Positions 24,901 to 31,921 of a DNA stretch of 64,000 bases are shown here, one piece after another (within the stretch, counting starts at the first letter, position 1; each line of letters begins with the position of its first letter). The position numbers and the translations under genes were made by a program. The stretch is from positions 620,001 through 684,000 of the forward strand of contig CAXORL010000001.1 in NCBI GenBank assembly GCA_964211495.1, given 5' to 3'. The notes beneath the pieces were generated by a model. The model was not told the origin of the DNA and searched no databases. It worked only from the letters and a program-made list of their open reading frames with translations. This DNA comes from Faucicola osloensis_B. GTDB taxonomy: Bacteria; Pseudomonadota; Gammaproteobacteria; Pseudomonadales; Moraxellaceae.

Positions 24901-25788
24901 ATGCGCCATCCAAATCAAACCTATTATTTACTCGGTCATCGTGCTGCTCGGGCTGAACGGCTAGAGAACTGTCAAGACGGATTTGCCTACGTGCAGCAAT
25001 TACAAAAACATGGTAAGCAGCTTGATGGGGTTGAATTTGATGTCCAAATGACCGCCGATGGCAAATTTGTGGTGGTACATGACGAAACCTTAAATCGTCT
25101 TACAGGACAACAATCGTGGATTGCTGATAAAACATGGGCGGAATTAGACGCCATTATGCAATCAGACTATGGGCGTTTTTCCCAATGTTTTGAACTTGGG
25201 TTTTTAAAACATCACATATTGTTGCTAGACGATTTATCACCCTATCTGCAACACTTTTGCCATATTGAACTGGAAATCAAAACCCATGCCAAAACTCATC
25301 CAGCCTTGTTGGTTAAAAATCTGCTTAGGCTATTATCACAAGAAATATGGCAAGCTTTACCCATCACTTTGACCAGTTTTGATACCGATATTTTGTACCA
25401 AATTCAAAACCAACAGCAATTTTTAACGTTTCACTTTCCGACAGGATTATTACTTGAGCCTAAGACACTTGAGCCTAAAACACTTGAGCCCAAAACCACG
25501 CTGGCAAGCCAAATTGCTTTTTTACCGACGCCTGATGCAGCGGGTAAAAACTTAATATTGCAAACCTTTAATCGTGCTTGTGCCTTAGGCTGTAGCCAAG
25601 TGGGCATTTATTATCCGCTTATTACCCCAGCCCTGTTGGAAATTGCCAAAATTTATGGCTTAACAGTCAGCGCTTGGACGGTAAATGAAGTTGAGGTGGC
25701 AAAACGCTTGATTGAGATGGGCGTGGATTGTGTGATTACAGATTATCCTACCCAATTTTTAACCCAATTATATGAGTTTAACGTTTAA
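24901..25788 (+). CDS. Glycerophosphodiester phosphodiesterase family protein
   Basis: GDPD enzymes release sn-glycerol 3-phosphate from deacylated phospholipids. The N-terminal GHRAARAERLEN matches the metal/active-site HRG-ENT motif (His-Arg present, Glu-Asn present), followed by GVEFDVQMTADGKFVVVHDETLNRLT with the catalytic His and metal-binding Glu-Asp. The C-terminal VSAWTVNE and VDCVITDYP complete the TIM barrel. There is no signal peptide, so it is cytoplasmic (UgpQ-like). I use the ATG at 24901 (295 residues; GAG eight bases upstream) rather than the TTG at 24880. Three LEPKT repeats from a 15-bp tandem array are inserted at about residues 185-199. The DIP1984 gene follows closely. 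Confidence 0.88.
   Translation: MRHPNQTYYLLGHRAARAERLENCQDGFAYVQQLQKHGKQLDGVEFDVQMTADGKFVVVHDETLNRLTGQQSWIADKTWAELDAIMQSDYGRFSQCFELGFLKHHILLLDDLSPYLQHFCHIELEIKTHAKTHPALLVKNLLRLLSQEIWQALPITLTSFDTDILYQIQNQQQFLTFHFPTGLLLEPKTLEPKTLEPKTTLASQIAFLPTPDAAGKNLILQTFNRACALGCSQVGIYYPLITPALLEIAKIYGLTVSAWTVNEVEVAKRLIEMGVDCVITDYPTQFLTQLYEFNV
25453..25497 (+). repeat. Three 15-bp tandem units inside the GDPD gene
   Basis: CTTGAGCCTAAGACA, CTTGAGCCTAAAACA and CTTGAGCCCAAAACC encode LEPKT three times in frame, in a probable surface loop of the TIM barrel. The shared GAGCCTAA core also occurs, in rotated form, in the pgeF array. Confidence 0.85.
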
Positions 25789-25810
25789 ATTGACCAATAG
25801 GGAGATAACC

Positions 25811-26266
25811 ATGAAACTTGCAGAAGCTTTGTTACGACGTGCCGATATGCAAAAAAAGCTCGCCAGCTTGAAATCGCGCATTGCTGAAAACGTCAAAGTC
25901 CAAGACGGCGATACCCCAAGTGAAAACCCGAATGAACTGTTGCTGCAAGCCAATCAAGTCATGAGCGAGCTGTATGCGTTAATCGACCATATCCATCGCA
26001 CCAATGCCATCGCTGTCATGCCCGATGGCTCAACCATGCTCAGCACTTTAGTCAAGCGTGATGAACTTGCCGAACGCCATCGCCTGCTGCAGACCGCGAT
26101 TGATAATGCTAAGACGGAAGGCGATCGCTATAGCTATCGGGAAATCAAATGGCAAAAAGTGATTGAACCCGTCAAACTGCAAAAACAAGCAGATGACATA
26201 GCGGTCAAACTCAGAAACTTAAATATCCAATTGCAAGCCGCTAATTGGCAGATTGATTTAGTATAA
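25811..26266 (+). CDS. DIP1984 family protein (septicolysin-like)
   Basis: A 151-residue, mostly helical protein beginning MKLAEALLRRADMQKKLA, the hallmark of the DIP1984 family, sometimes labelled septicolysin; the biochemical role is unknown to me. Conserved family stretches are ENPNELL and the central INRTN-like HIHRTNAIAV, and ALxxRDxL-like LVKRDELAERHRLL. The ATG at 25811 is chosen because GGAGAT lies directly upstream; the longer in-frame start at 25772 overlaps the GDPD gene. It has no signal peptide. The stop is 7 bases before the -35 box of the putative RNA gene. Confidence 0.85.
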   Translation: MKLAEALLRRADMQKKLASLKSRIAENVKVQDGDTPSENPNELLLQANQVMSELYALIDHIHRTNAIAVMPDGSTMLSTLVKRDELAERHRLLQTAIDNAKTEGDRYSYREIKWQKVIEPVKLQKQADDIAVKLRNLNIQLQAANWQIDLV

Positions 26267-26272
26267 GCTAGT

Positions 26273-26300
26273 TTGAAAAAAGCCTACAATTTGCTATGAT
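26273..26300 (+). promoter_or_regulatory. Sigma-70 promoter of the putative structured RNA
   Basis: TTGAAA (-35, 26273-26278), 16 bases, then TATGAT (-10, 26295-26300) preceded by TG to form an extended -10. Start of transcription at G26307 is predicted, exactly the first base of a long-range inverted repeat. Confidence 0.65.
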
Positions 26301-26306
26301 GGATTT

Positions 26307-26510
26307 GAACATACAGGGCGACTATCAGACCTTGTTTGGCGCGCTGTCCACCGAGAGGTTGAAAACAAATCGGGCACAGCTTGCAGGTCTGCGAGCAAGA
26401 CCATCTTTTTACTCGTCATGCTCAGCACAGCTTACTAGTTAAACTCGCTCACAAGGCGACTTTAGACCTGTACTCATTACCACCGGATATTGACTGTATG
26501 TTCACCTTTT
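26307..26510 (+). ncRNA. Probable structured non-coding RNA (possibly 6S RNA)
   Basis: No ORF covers most of this interval. After a strong promoter, the predicted transcript begins with GAACATACAG (26307-26316), whose exact complement CTGTATGTTC lies at 26494-26503 and is followed by ACC and six T. Nested pairings fit one rod: CCTTGT (26330-26335) with ACAAGG (26451-26456), GGCG (26338-26341) with UCGCU-type bases at 26445-26449, GCTGT (26343-26347) with ACAGC (26427-26431), and an apical hairpin GGTCT/AGACC (26386-26402). A roughly 200-base rod with a closing stem and a large internal bubble is the layout of 6S RNA, which binds sigma-70 RNA polymerase; I could not match its primary sequence to known 6S, so identity is inference. 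The last 35 bases are antisense to the end of rnhB. Confidence 0.5.
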
Positions 26511-27202
26511 TTGTCTAAAATCCTCTGTTTGATGGGGGCAAAACTTTTGCGATGCATGGGCAAAATACCGTAATGCTCTATCGCTTGGATATGGGCGGCG
26601 GTGGGATAGCCTTTATGCTGCTCAATGCCATAATCAGGGTACAACTTTGACAACGCCACCATGTCTCGGTCACGCGTCACTTTGGCAATCACGCTGGCGC
26701 CACTGATACACGCATGTTTGCCGTCCCCTTTCACAATCGCTTGTTCATGCGTAATTTGCTGATAATTGGGCAAGTCAAACAACACGGGCAGTTTATTGCC
26801 ATCCACCATGACGCTAAAAGTCGCTGTTGGGTATTGCGCTAACATTTGCGCCATCACGCCTGCCACTGCTTGTTTCATCCCTAGTAATGTCGCTTGTAAG
26901 ATGTTGAGCTGGTCTATTAAGCTGGCAGAAATTTTGACAACCTGATGCGCGCTCGCCGTTTGTTCAATCAAGGAAAATAACGCTTCTCGTTTTTTCTCTG
27001 ACAGTCTTTTGGAGTCAGTTAGCGCGCTTAGGGCATGATTGTGGCTAATACCTACACTATCAGCCGTGTGTAAATCAGTGCTTAGGCTATCTACTTTGAT
27101 AGATAAAATTGCCTTATCGAAGATGAGCGCACAAACCACCACATCACCCAATAACGGCCCTCGCCCGACCTCATCTACACCAATAATAAAATGCTTTGTC
27201 AT
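26477..27202 (-). CDS. rnhB: Ribonuclease HII
   Basis: RNase HII nicks 5' of ribonucleotides embedded in DNA and of RNA in RNA-DNA hybrids. The 241-residue protein has GVDEVGRGPLLGDVV (catalytic Asp-Glu near 9-10), LTDSKRLSEKKR, IDGN-equivalent VDGNKLP, VVKGD-like IVKGDGKHACISGASVIAKVTRD and YGIEQHKGYPT. Compared with E. coli RnhB (198 residues), about 25 residues are inserted between IFD and LTDSKRL, and the C-terminus is a few residues longer (GEHTVNIRW). It is divergent from purD with only 68 bases between start codons. The final codons overlap, antisense, the 3' arm of the putative RNA gene. Confidence 0.94.
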   Translation of the reverse strand: MTKHFIIGVDEVGRGPLLGDVVVCALIFDKAILSIKVDSLSTDLHTADSVGISHNHALSALTDSKRLSEKKREALFSLIEQTASAHQVVKISASLIDQLNILQATLLGMKQAVAGVMAQMLAQYPTATFSVMVDGNKLPVLFDLPNYQQITHEQAIVKGDGKHACISGASVIAKVTRDRDMVALSKLYPDYGIEQHKGYPTAAHIQAIEHYGILPMHRKSFAPIKQRILDKKGEHTVNIRW

Positions 27203-27222
27203 TTAATTTAGATCCCAAAATT

Positions 27223-27231
27223 TGTTACAAT
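27223..27231 (+). promoter_or_regulatory. Extended -10 promoter of purD
   Basis: TG-T-TACAAT, 40 bases before the purD ATG, in the 68-base gap shared with the divergent rnhB. Confidence 0.45.
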
Positions 27232-27270
27232 GCCTACCATACGGCTATTTTACATTTTTAAGGAAACAAT

Positions 27271-28575
27271 ATGAATATTTTAGTAATTGGCACAGGTGGA
27301 CGTGAGCACGCATTGGCATGGCAATGCGCCAAAGATAGCAAAGTTAGCACGGTTTTTGTTGCCAACGGCAACGCGGGCACAGCGCTTGAACACAAACTAC
27401 AAAATGTTGATTTAAACGTCAAAGACCATGCGGCGGTGATTCAATTTTGCCAAAACAATGACATTGCCTTTGTGCTGGTTGGTCCTGAAGCGCCACTTGT
27501 GGCAGGTATGGTCGATGACTTAACAACAGCAGGTATCAAAGCTTGGGGACCGACGGCGTATTGCGCACAGCTTGAAGGGTCAAAAGCCTTTGCCAAAGAT
27601 TTTATGATAAAACATCATATTCCTACCGCCAGATACCAAACTTTTAGCGATGCCAATCAAGCAATTGCTTATGTGAAAGCCGAAGGCGCACCGATTGTCA
27701 TTAAAGCGGATGGTTTAGCCGCAGGTAAAGGCGTGATTGTGGCGATGAGCGAACAAGAAGCCGTTGACGCTATCAATGATATGTTATCGGGCAACAAATT
27801 TGGTGATGCGGGCAGCCGTGTGGTGATTGAGCAGTTCTTGCAAGGCGAAGAAGCCAGCTTCATCTGTATGATAGATGGCAACCATATCTTACCGATGGCA
27901 ACCAGCCAAGATCACAAACGTATTGGCGAAGGTGATACCGGTCTTAATACAGGCGGTATGGGTGCTTACTCACCTGCCCCCGTGGTGACGCAGCAAGTAC
28001 ATGATAAGGTGATTGCCCGTGTGATTCAGCCAGTGGTCGATGCCATGAACGCCAATGGCACGCCTTATACAGGATTTTTGTACGCAGGCTTGATGATTGA
28101 TGACCACAATGACCCCTATGTGATTGAGTTTAACTGCCGTTTTGGTGACCCAGAAACACAGCCTATCATGATGCGCCTAAAAGGCTCAATGGTTGACTTA
28201 ATAGCATTAGGGTTAGATGGCAATCTTCCCAAACAAACCGAGTGGGATGAGCGTCCTGCCTTGGGTGTGGTACTTGCTAGCAAAGGCTATCCAGAAAGTG
28301 CAAGTAGCGGCGATGTCATTCATGGGTTACCAACGCTTGAGTCTCAGTATGGGCAAACGGATATGGATGTCAAAGTTTTCCACGCAGGTACCAAAGCGTT
28401 TGACAATGGTGAGATTGTCACCAATGGCGGCCGTGTGGTTTGCGTGACGGCGCTCGGTGACGATATTTTGGATGCCCAAACCAAAGCCTTAGCAGTTTGT
28501 GGCGCTATTAGCTTCGATGGTATGCAATATCGCCGTGATATCGGTTGGCGCGCTATTCAATCAAGCGCCGAATAA
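27271..28575 (+). CDS. purD: Phosphoribosylamine--glycine ligase (GAR synthetase)
   Basis: PurD joins 5-phosphoribosylamine and glycine with ATP, step two of purine synthesis; purA and guaB for later steps are also in the window. The 434-residue ATP-grasp protein starts MNILVIGTGGREHALAW, and contains KADGLAAGKGV (ATP-binding Lys), EEASFICMIDG, the PS00184-like FNCRFGDPETQ (metal-ligand Glu/Asn), and the C-terminal domain with YRRDIGWRA. AAGGAAACA precedes the ATG. purH, often adjacent, is absent; purD stands alone with its own terminator at 28684-28717. Confidence 0.97.
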   Translation: MNILVIGTGGREHALAWQCAKDSKVSTVFVANGNAGTALEHKLQNVDLNVKDHAAVIQFCQNNDIAFVLVGPEAPLVAGMVDDLTTAGIKAWGPTAYCAQLEGSKAFAKDFMIKHHIPTARYQTFSDANQAIAYVKAEGAPIVIKADGLAAGKGVIVAMSEQEAVDAINDMLSGNKFGDAGSRVVIEQFLQGEEASFICMIDGNHILPMATSQDHKRIGEGDTGLNTGGMGAYSPAPVVTQQVHDKVIARVIQPVVDAMNANGTPYTGFLYAGLMIDDHNDPYVIEFNCRFGDPETQPIMMRLKGSMVDLIALGLDGNLPKQTEWDERPALGVVLASKGYPESASSGDVIHGLPTLESQYGQTDMDVKVFHAGTKAFDNGEIVTNGGRVVCVTALGDDILDAQTKALAVCGAISFDGMQYRRDIGWRAIQSSAE

Positions 28576-28683
28576 CCAGTAACCGATGATATGGCATTTA
28601 GACATTTAGTCACTATGTTACGCCAAGTAGTTACGGTTACGCCAAGCGTTAATCGGCTTTATTAAAAATCGGTAACAACAATC

Positions 28684-28717
28684 AAAGCAAATCATGTGTT
28701 AAAATGATTTGCTTTTT
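28684..28717 (+). terminator. Terminator after purD
   Basis: AAAGCAAATCAT and ATGATTTGCTTT form a 12-bp stem with an 8-base loop, followed by a short T-run. It lies 109 bases after the purD stop and 38 before the ABC1 kinase gene. Confidence 0.7.
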
Positions 28718-28754
28718 ATTTGGCTTTTTCTTTCAAAAACATTAGGCACCCTGT

Positions 28755-30170
28755 ATGGCAAATCCGCAAAATTACGATAACCAACCGCTTGAACAGCTCA
28801 AAACCTCGGCGCTTGACCGTCGGTTATCGATTGCCAAAGCATCGCTCAATATCGGCAGACGATGGGCGACCAATAGCGCCTTTGGATTATTTAAGTCAAA
28901 GGAAGAAAAAGCGTTACAAAAACAAGCTTTTATGCGTGAGCAAGCCCAATATTTGGTGGATGAGCTGGGTAAACTTAAAGGCTCAGTGGTCAAAATCGGT
29001 CAAATGTTAGCCCTGTACGGTGAGCATTTTTTACCCTCTGAAATCACAGAAGCCTTACAAACCTTGAACAGCCAGACGACTGCTTTTTCATGGTCAATTA
29101 TCGAATCAGCGCTACAAACCGAATTGGGCGATACCATCCATGAGTTTGATATCGACCATACCCCCATTGGCACCGCCTCACTTTCGCAAGTACATAGAGC
29201 GGTTCATAAAACCACGGGCGAGCAAGTGGTATTTAAGGTGCAGTATCCCAATATCGCTGATGCCGTGGACAGTGATTTAGATTTGTTCCGCCAACTGCTT
29301 AAAGTGACGAATGTCGTCCCACAAACCCGTCAACTCGATGCGTGGTTTGAAGAAATTCGTGACCTGCTGCATCATGAAGTCAACTACCTCCTAGAAGCAG
29401 ACACCACTGAGTTATTTTTCCAACGTTTTGTTGGGGATAGTCGCTATGTGGTGCCGCGCATCCTCAAAGCTTATAGCACCGATCGGCTGCTATGTATGAG
29501 CTATGAAGATGGCGTATCGATTTTGGATGAGCAAGTATTTGCGCTGCCACAAGAAAGACGCAATGCGATTGGGCAGGCGTCGATTGAAATTATGCTGCGT
29601 GAGATTTTTGAATGGGGGGATATGCAGACCGACCCCAATTTTGGCAACTATCTGATTCGCCTTGCACAGCAGCCTGATACACAGCTTGACCAATTGGTGT
29701 TATTAGACTTTGGCGCCATTCGTCAGTTTGATGACAATCTGCTGCTCATCGCCCGTAATTTGCTGTTGGCAGGGGTTTTTCACGACCGTAGCAAAATGCG
29801 CCAAGCGATTGAACAAGCAGGCAAGCATTTTGAATTCTTTGCTAATCTTAGCGATTCGGTGAAAAATGATATGGTAGAGCTATGTTTGCTTGCCAGTGAA
29901 CCCTTTAGTTTGCCAAGTCGTAATCCGACAATTCCACCGAATGTACTGGATGTACATGGCAATTATATTTGGGCAGAAAGTGATTTACATAACCGTGTCA
30001 TTAAGCTTGCCAGCAAATCAGCGACCTCAAAATCCTTTAGCGTGCCGCCTAAAGAGCTGATGTTTATTAGCCGTAAATTCATTGGCGCTTATACCTTTAT
30101 GACTGTGCTTGATGCAAGAACCAAAGCCCATGACTTGATGGCAACCTTCACCTCAGAAGATTGGACGTAA
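28755..30170 (+). CDS. ABC1/UbiB-family atypical kinase, COQ8-like
   Basis: These atypical kinases or ATPases support ubiquinone synthesis or membrane lipid handling. The 471-residue protein has the family KxGQ motif (LKGSVVKIGQMLAL, about 76-89), the Ala-rich/Ser loop GTASLSQVHRA, a VFKVQYP segment with the ATP-binding Lys, YLLEADTTE, and the metal motifs QTDPNFGNY and LDFG. E. coli UbiB has DPHPGN; the QTDPN form resembles mitochondrial Coq8/ADCK3, and unlike UbiB there are no C-terminal membrane helices. ubiE and ubiJ, the usual ubiB neighbours, are absent. I therefore call it COQ8-like rather than UbiB itself; its target is unknown. Confidence 0.82.
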   Translation: MANPQNYDNQPLEQLKTSALDRRLSIAKASLNIGRRWATNSAFGLFKSKEEKALQKQAFMREQAQYLVDELGKLKGSVVKIGQMLALYGEHFLPSEITEALQTLNSQTTAFSWSIIESALQTELGDTIHEFDIDHTPIGTASLSQVHRAVHKTTGEQVVFKVQYPNIADAVDSDLDLFRQLLKVTNVVPQTRQLDAWFEEIRDLLHHEVNYLLEADTTELFFQRFVGDSRYVVPRILKAYSTDRLLCMSYEDGVSILDEQVFALPQERRNAIGQASIEIMLREIFEWGDMQTDPNFGNYLIRLAQQPDTQLDQLVLLDFGAIRQFDDNLLLIARNLLLAGVFHDRSKMRQAIEQAGKHFEFFANLSDSVKNDMVELCLLASEPFSLPSRNPTIPPNVLDVHGNYIWAESDLHNRVIKLASKSATSKSFSVPPKELMFISRKFIGAYTFMTVLDARTKAHDLMATFTSEDWT

Positions 30171-30229
30171 GTTTGCTATAAATATCACCGTGACCAACTT
30201 GATAAAGCGTCAAATTTTGTATGGGATTT

Positions 30230-31618
30230 TTACTGCTTTTTCCACGTCAGCCAACTGTCAATCACCGCATTTGCGGGGTCGATGTTGCTTTGCTCACGCA
30301 GCCATTCTGACGTTTGCCGCAAATCACGCAGCTGCTCGTTATAATTTTTAACTTTTAATGATTGCTGTACCACACGGCAAATATTGTCTGGGTTGGCGTC
30401 TTCTTGTAGCAATTCTGGTACGATTTCTCGACCTGCCAAAATATTAGGTAGTGCCACATACGGTACTTTGACTAGGCGTTTTGCCAGCCAAAAGGTCATT
30501 TTATTGAGTGAATACACCACCACCATCGGTTTACCCAGTAGCATGGCTTCAAGCGTGGCGGTGCCCGATGAAAGCAGCACCAAGTCTGACGCCGCCATCA
30601 CCCGTTGACTAAAATCCGCTTGTGTTTCATCACAGCTCACTGTGACATGATGGCGCACCTGCGCTGATTGGGCTTCTAGATATTGTTCTACGATAGTCAG
30701 TAGATGTTGGTTGACCGTTGGCACGATAAAGCATAGCTTATCATCCATAATCAACAGTTGGTGAATCGCTTTGAGCATTTTTGGAAAAATCGCATCGATT
30801 TCACTGCGTCTTGAGCCTGGCATCACTGCAATGAGATGACTCATCTCAAGCTCGCCCATTTTGACAAAAAACTGATGATAGGTGGGATTATCCCAAATCA
30901 ACTCACGGCGCAGCTCATCCATAGGCGTTGTAAACAAATTGTCATCAATGGTTTTGAGGAGTGAATGCCCGACACACACCGCGGGATGATTATGTTTTTG
31001 GTACACAGACAACTCAAACGGAAACAAACACAGCACCAAATTGGTCGCGCGTTTGATTTTCTCAATTCGCCCTTCCCGCCATGCCCATATCGATGGGCTG
31101 ACATATTGCACACAATAAATACCGGCTGATTTTAACCGTTCGCCTAATCGCAAATTAAAATCAGGCGCATCAATGCCGACAAAAATATCGATTGAATTTT
31201 GTTTAAAGGCTGCCAAAATCTCATCACGTGCTTTAAACAAATCTGGCAAATGCTTGACCACTTCCACCAAGCCCATCACCGACAAACGAGACATCTCAAT
31301 CACTGAGTTAAGCCCCTGCGCTTGCATCTGTGCGCCGCCCACACCCACCCATACAATGTCATCACGCAAATTATTCATCTGGCGCATAAAGTCTGCACCC
31401 AGCGCATCGCCTGAGACCTCGCCTGCTACGATACCAATGACAATCGGCTGAAACTTGGTTTTAGCAACGTTTTGCGGCAAATTCTGTTCATTTAGGTTAG
31501 AAAAGCTCGCTTCGCTGAGGTTATAAAAGCTGGCTGTGCTTGGGTTAGCAATATCGGTTGCGAGTGTGGCATTTGCAGCAAGGTCTGAAATGGTTTGTGC
31601 AGGGGCGTTAGCGTACAT
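30230..31618 (-). CDS. lpxB: Lipid-A-disaccharide synthase
   Basis: LpxB condenses lipid X with UDP-2,3-diacylglucosamine to form the lipid A disaccharide, downstream of LpxH. The conserved part begins IVIGIVAGEVSGDALGADFM and includes VGVGGAQMQAQGL, FVGIDAPDFNLRL, YVSPSIWAWREGRIEKIK, MPGSRRSEID, and SSGTATLEAMLLGKPMVVVY. At 462 residues it is about 80 longer than E. coli LpxB (382), mainly from a 58-residue N-terminal extension containing a duplicated SFYNLSEA/SFSNLNEQ segment. The ATG at 31618 has no clear ribosome site, so an internal non-ATG start nearer the core (for example TTG within NLPQN) cannot be excluded. It is not in the usual lpxD-fabZ-lpxA cluster here. Confidence 0.92.
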   Translation of the reverse strand: MYANAPAQTISDLAANATLATDIANPSTASFYNLSEASFSNLNEQNLPQNVAKTKFQPIVIGIVAGEVSGDALGADFMRQMNNLRDDIVWVGVGGAQMQAQGLNSVIEMSRLSVMGLVEVVKHLPDLFKARDEILAAFKQNSIDIFVGIDAPDFNLRLGERLKSAGIYCVQYVSPSIWAWREGRIEKIKRATNLVLCLFPFELSVYQKHNHPAVCVGHSLLKTIDDNLFTTPMDELRRELIWDNPTYHQFFVKMGELEMSHLIAVMPGSRRSEIDAIFPKMLKAIHQLLIMDDKLCFIVPTVNQHLLTIVEQYLEAQSAQVRHHVTVSCDETQADFSQRVMAASDLVLLSSGTATLEAMLLGKPMVVVYSLNKMTFWLAKRLVKVPYVALPNILAGREIVPELLQEDANPDNICRVVQQSLKVKNYNEQLRDLRQTSEWLREQSNIDPANAVIDSWLTWKKQ

Positions 31619-31724
31619 GGGATTAAACAGCCTTGTTTGGTTATAATTTTAAAAAAATATTTTAGGGGTAAATAGATGAAAAGTAAAACCATCAAAAAAT
31701 TTAATGACAGTTATTTGTTATTTT

Positions 31725-31762
31725 GTACTAGTATACTGATACAATAGTTATTATACTATTGT
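31725..31762. promoter_or_regulatory. Tandem palindromes over the DAHP synthase promoter (TrpR-operator-like)
   Basis: Two adjoining palindromes: GTACTAGTATACTGATAC (31725-31742), which matches 14 of 18 bases of the E. coli TrpR operator GTACTAGTTAACTAGTAC, and ACAATAGT-TATTAT-ACTATTGT (31741-31762), a perfect 8-bp inverted repeat. An extended -10 element TGATACAAT (31737-31745) is embedded between them, so a bound repressor would block polymerase. Control by TrpR is inference; the second site has no assigned factor. Confidence 0.5.
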
Positions 31763-31921
31763 TGTAGGATATGCAGATTCCAAACAGACTTTAAACATTG
31801 ACAAAAAATTTTATCAACTGCCAAACTAAAAGTAGGCTTTCCTACTGACTCAAGTAATGACATTATAAATTTTTTGGTTTATAGTGATTTTTTAAATTTT
31901 TGCCAACAGCCTGTGAGAATT

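Noticed and set aside
26303..26316. Minus-strand TTCAAATCC-like T-loop suggesting a tRNA
   Set aside because: The flanking bases do not form a T-stem and there is no acceptor or anticodon arm; the sequence belongs to the closing stem of the RNA candidate.
31725..31742. A palindromic terminator before the DAHP synthase gene
   Set aside because: No loop suitable for a hairpin with a U-tract; the position over a -10 box fits an operator better.
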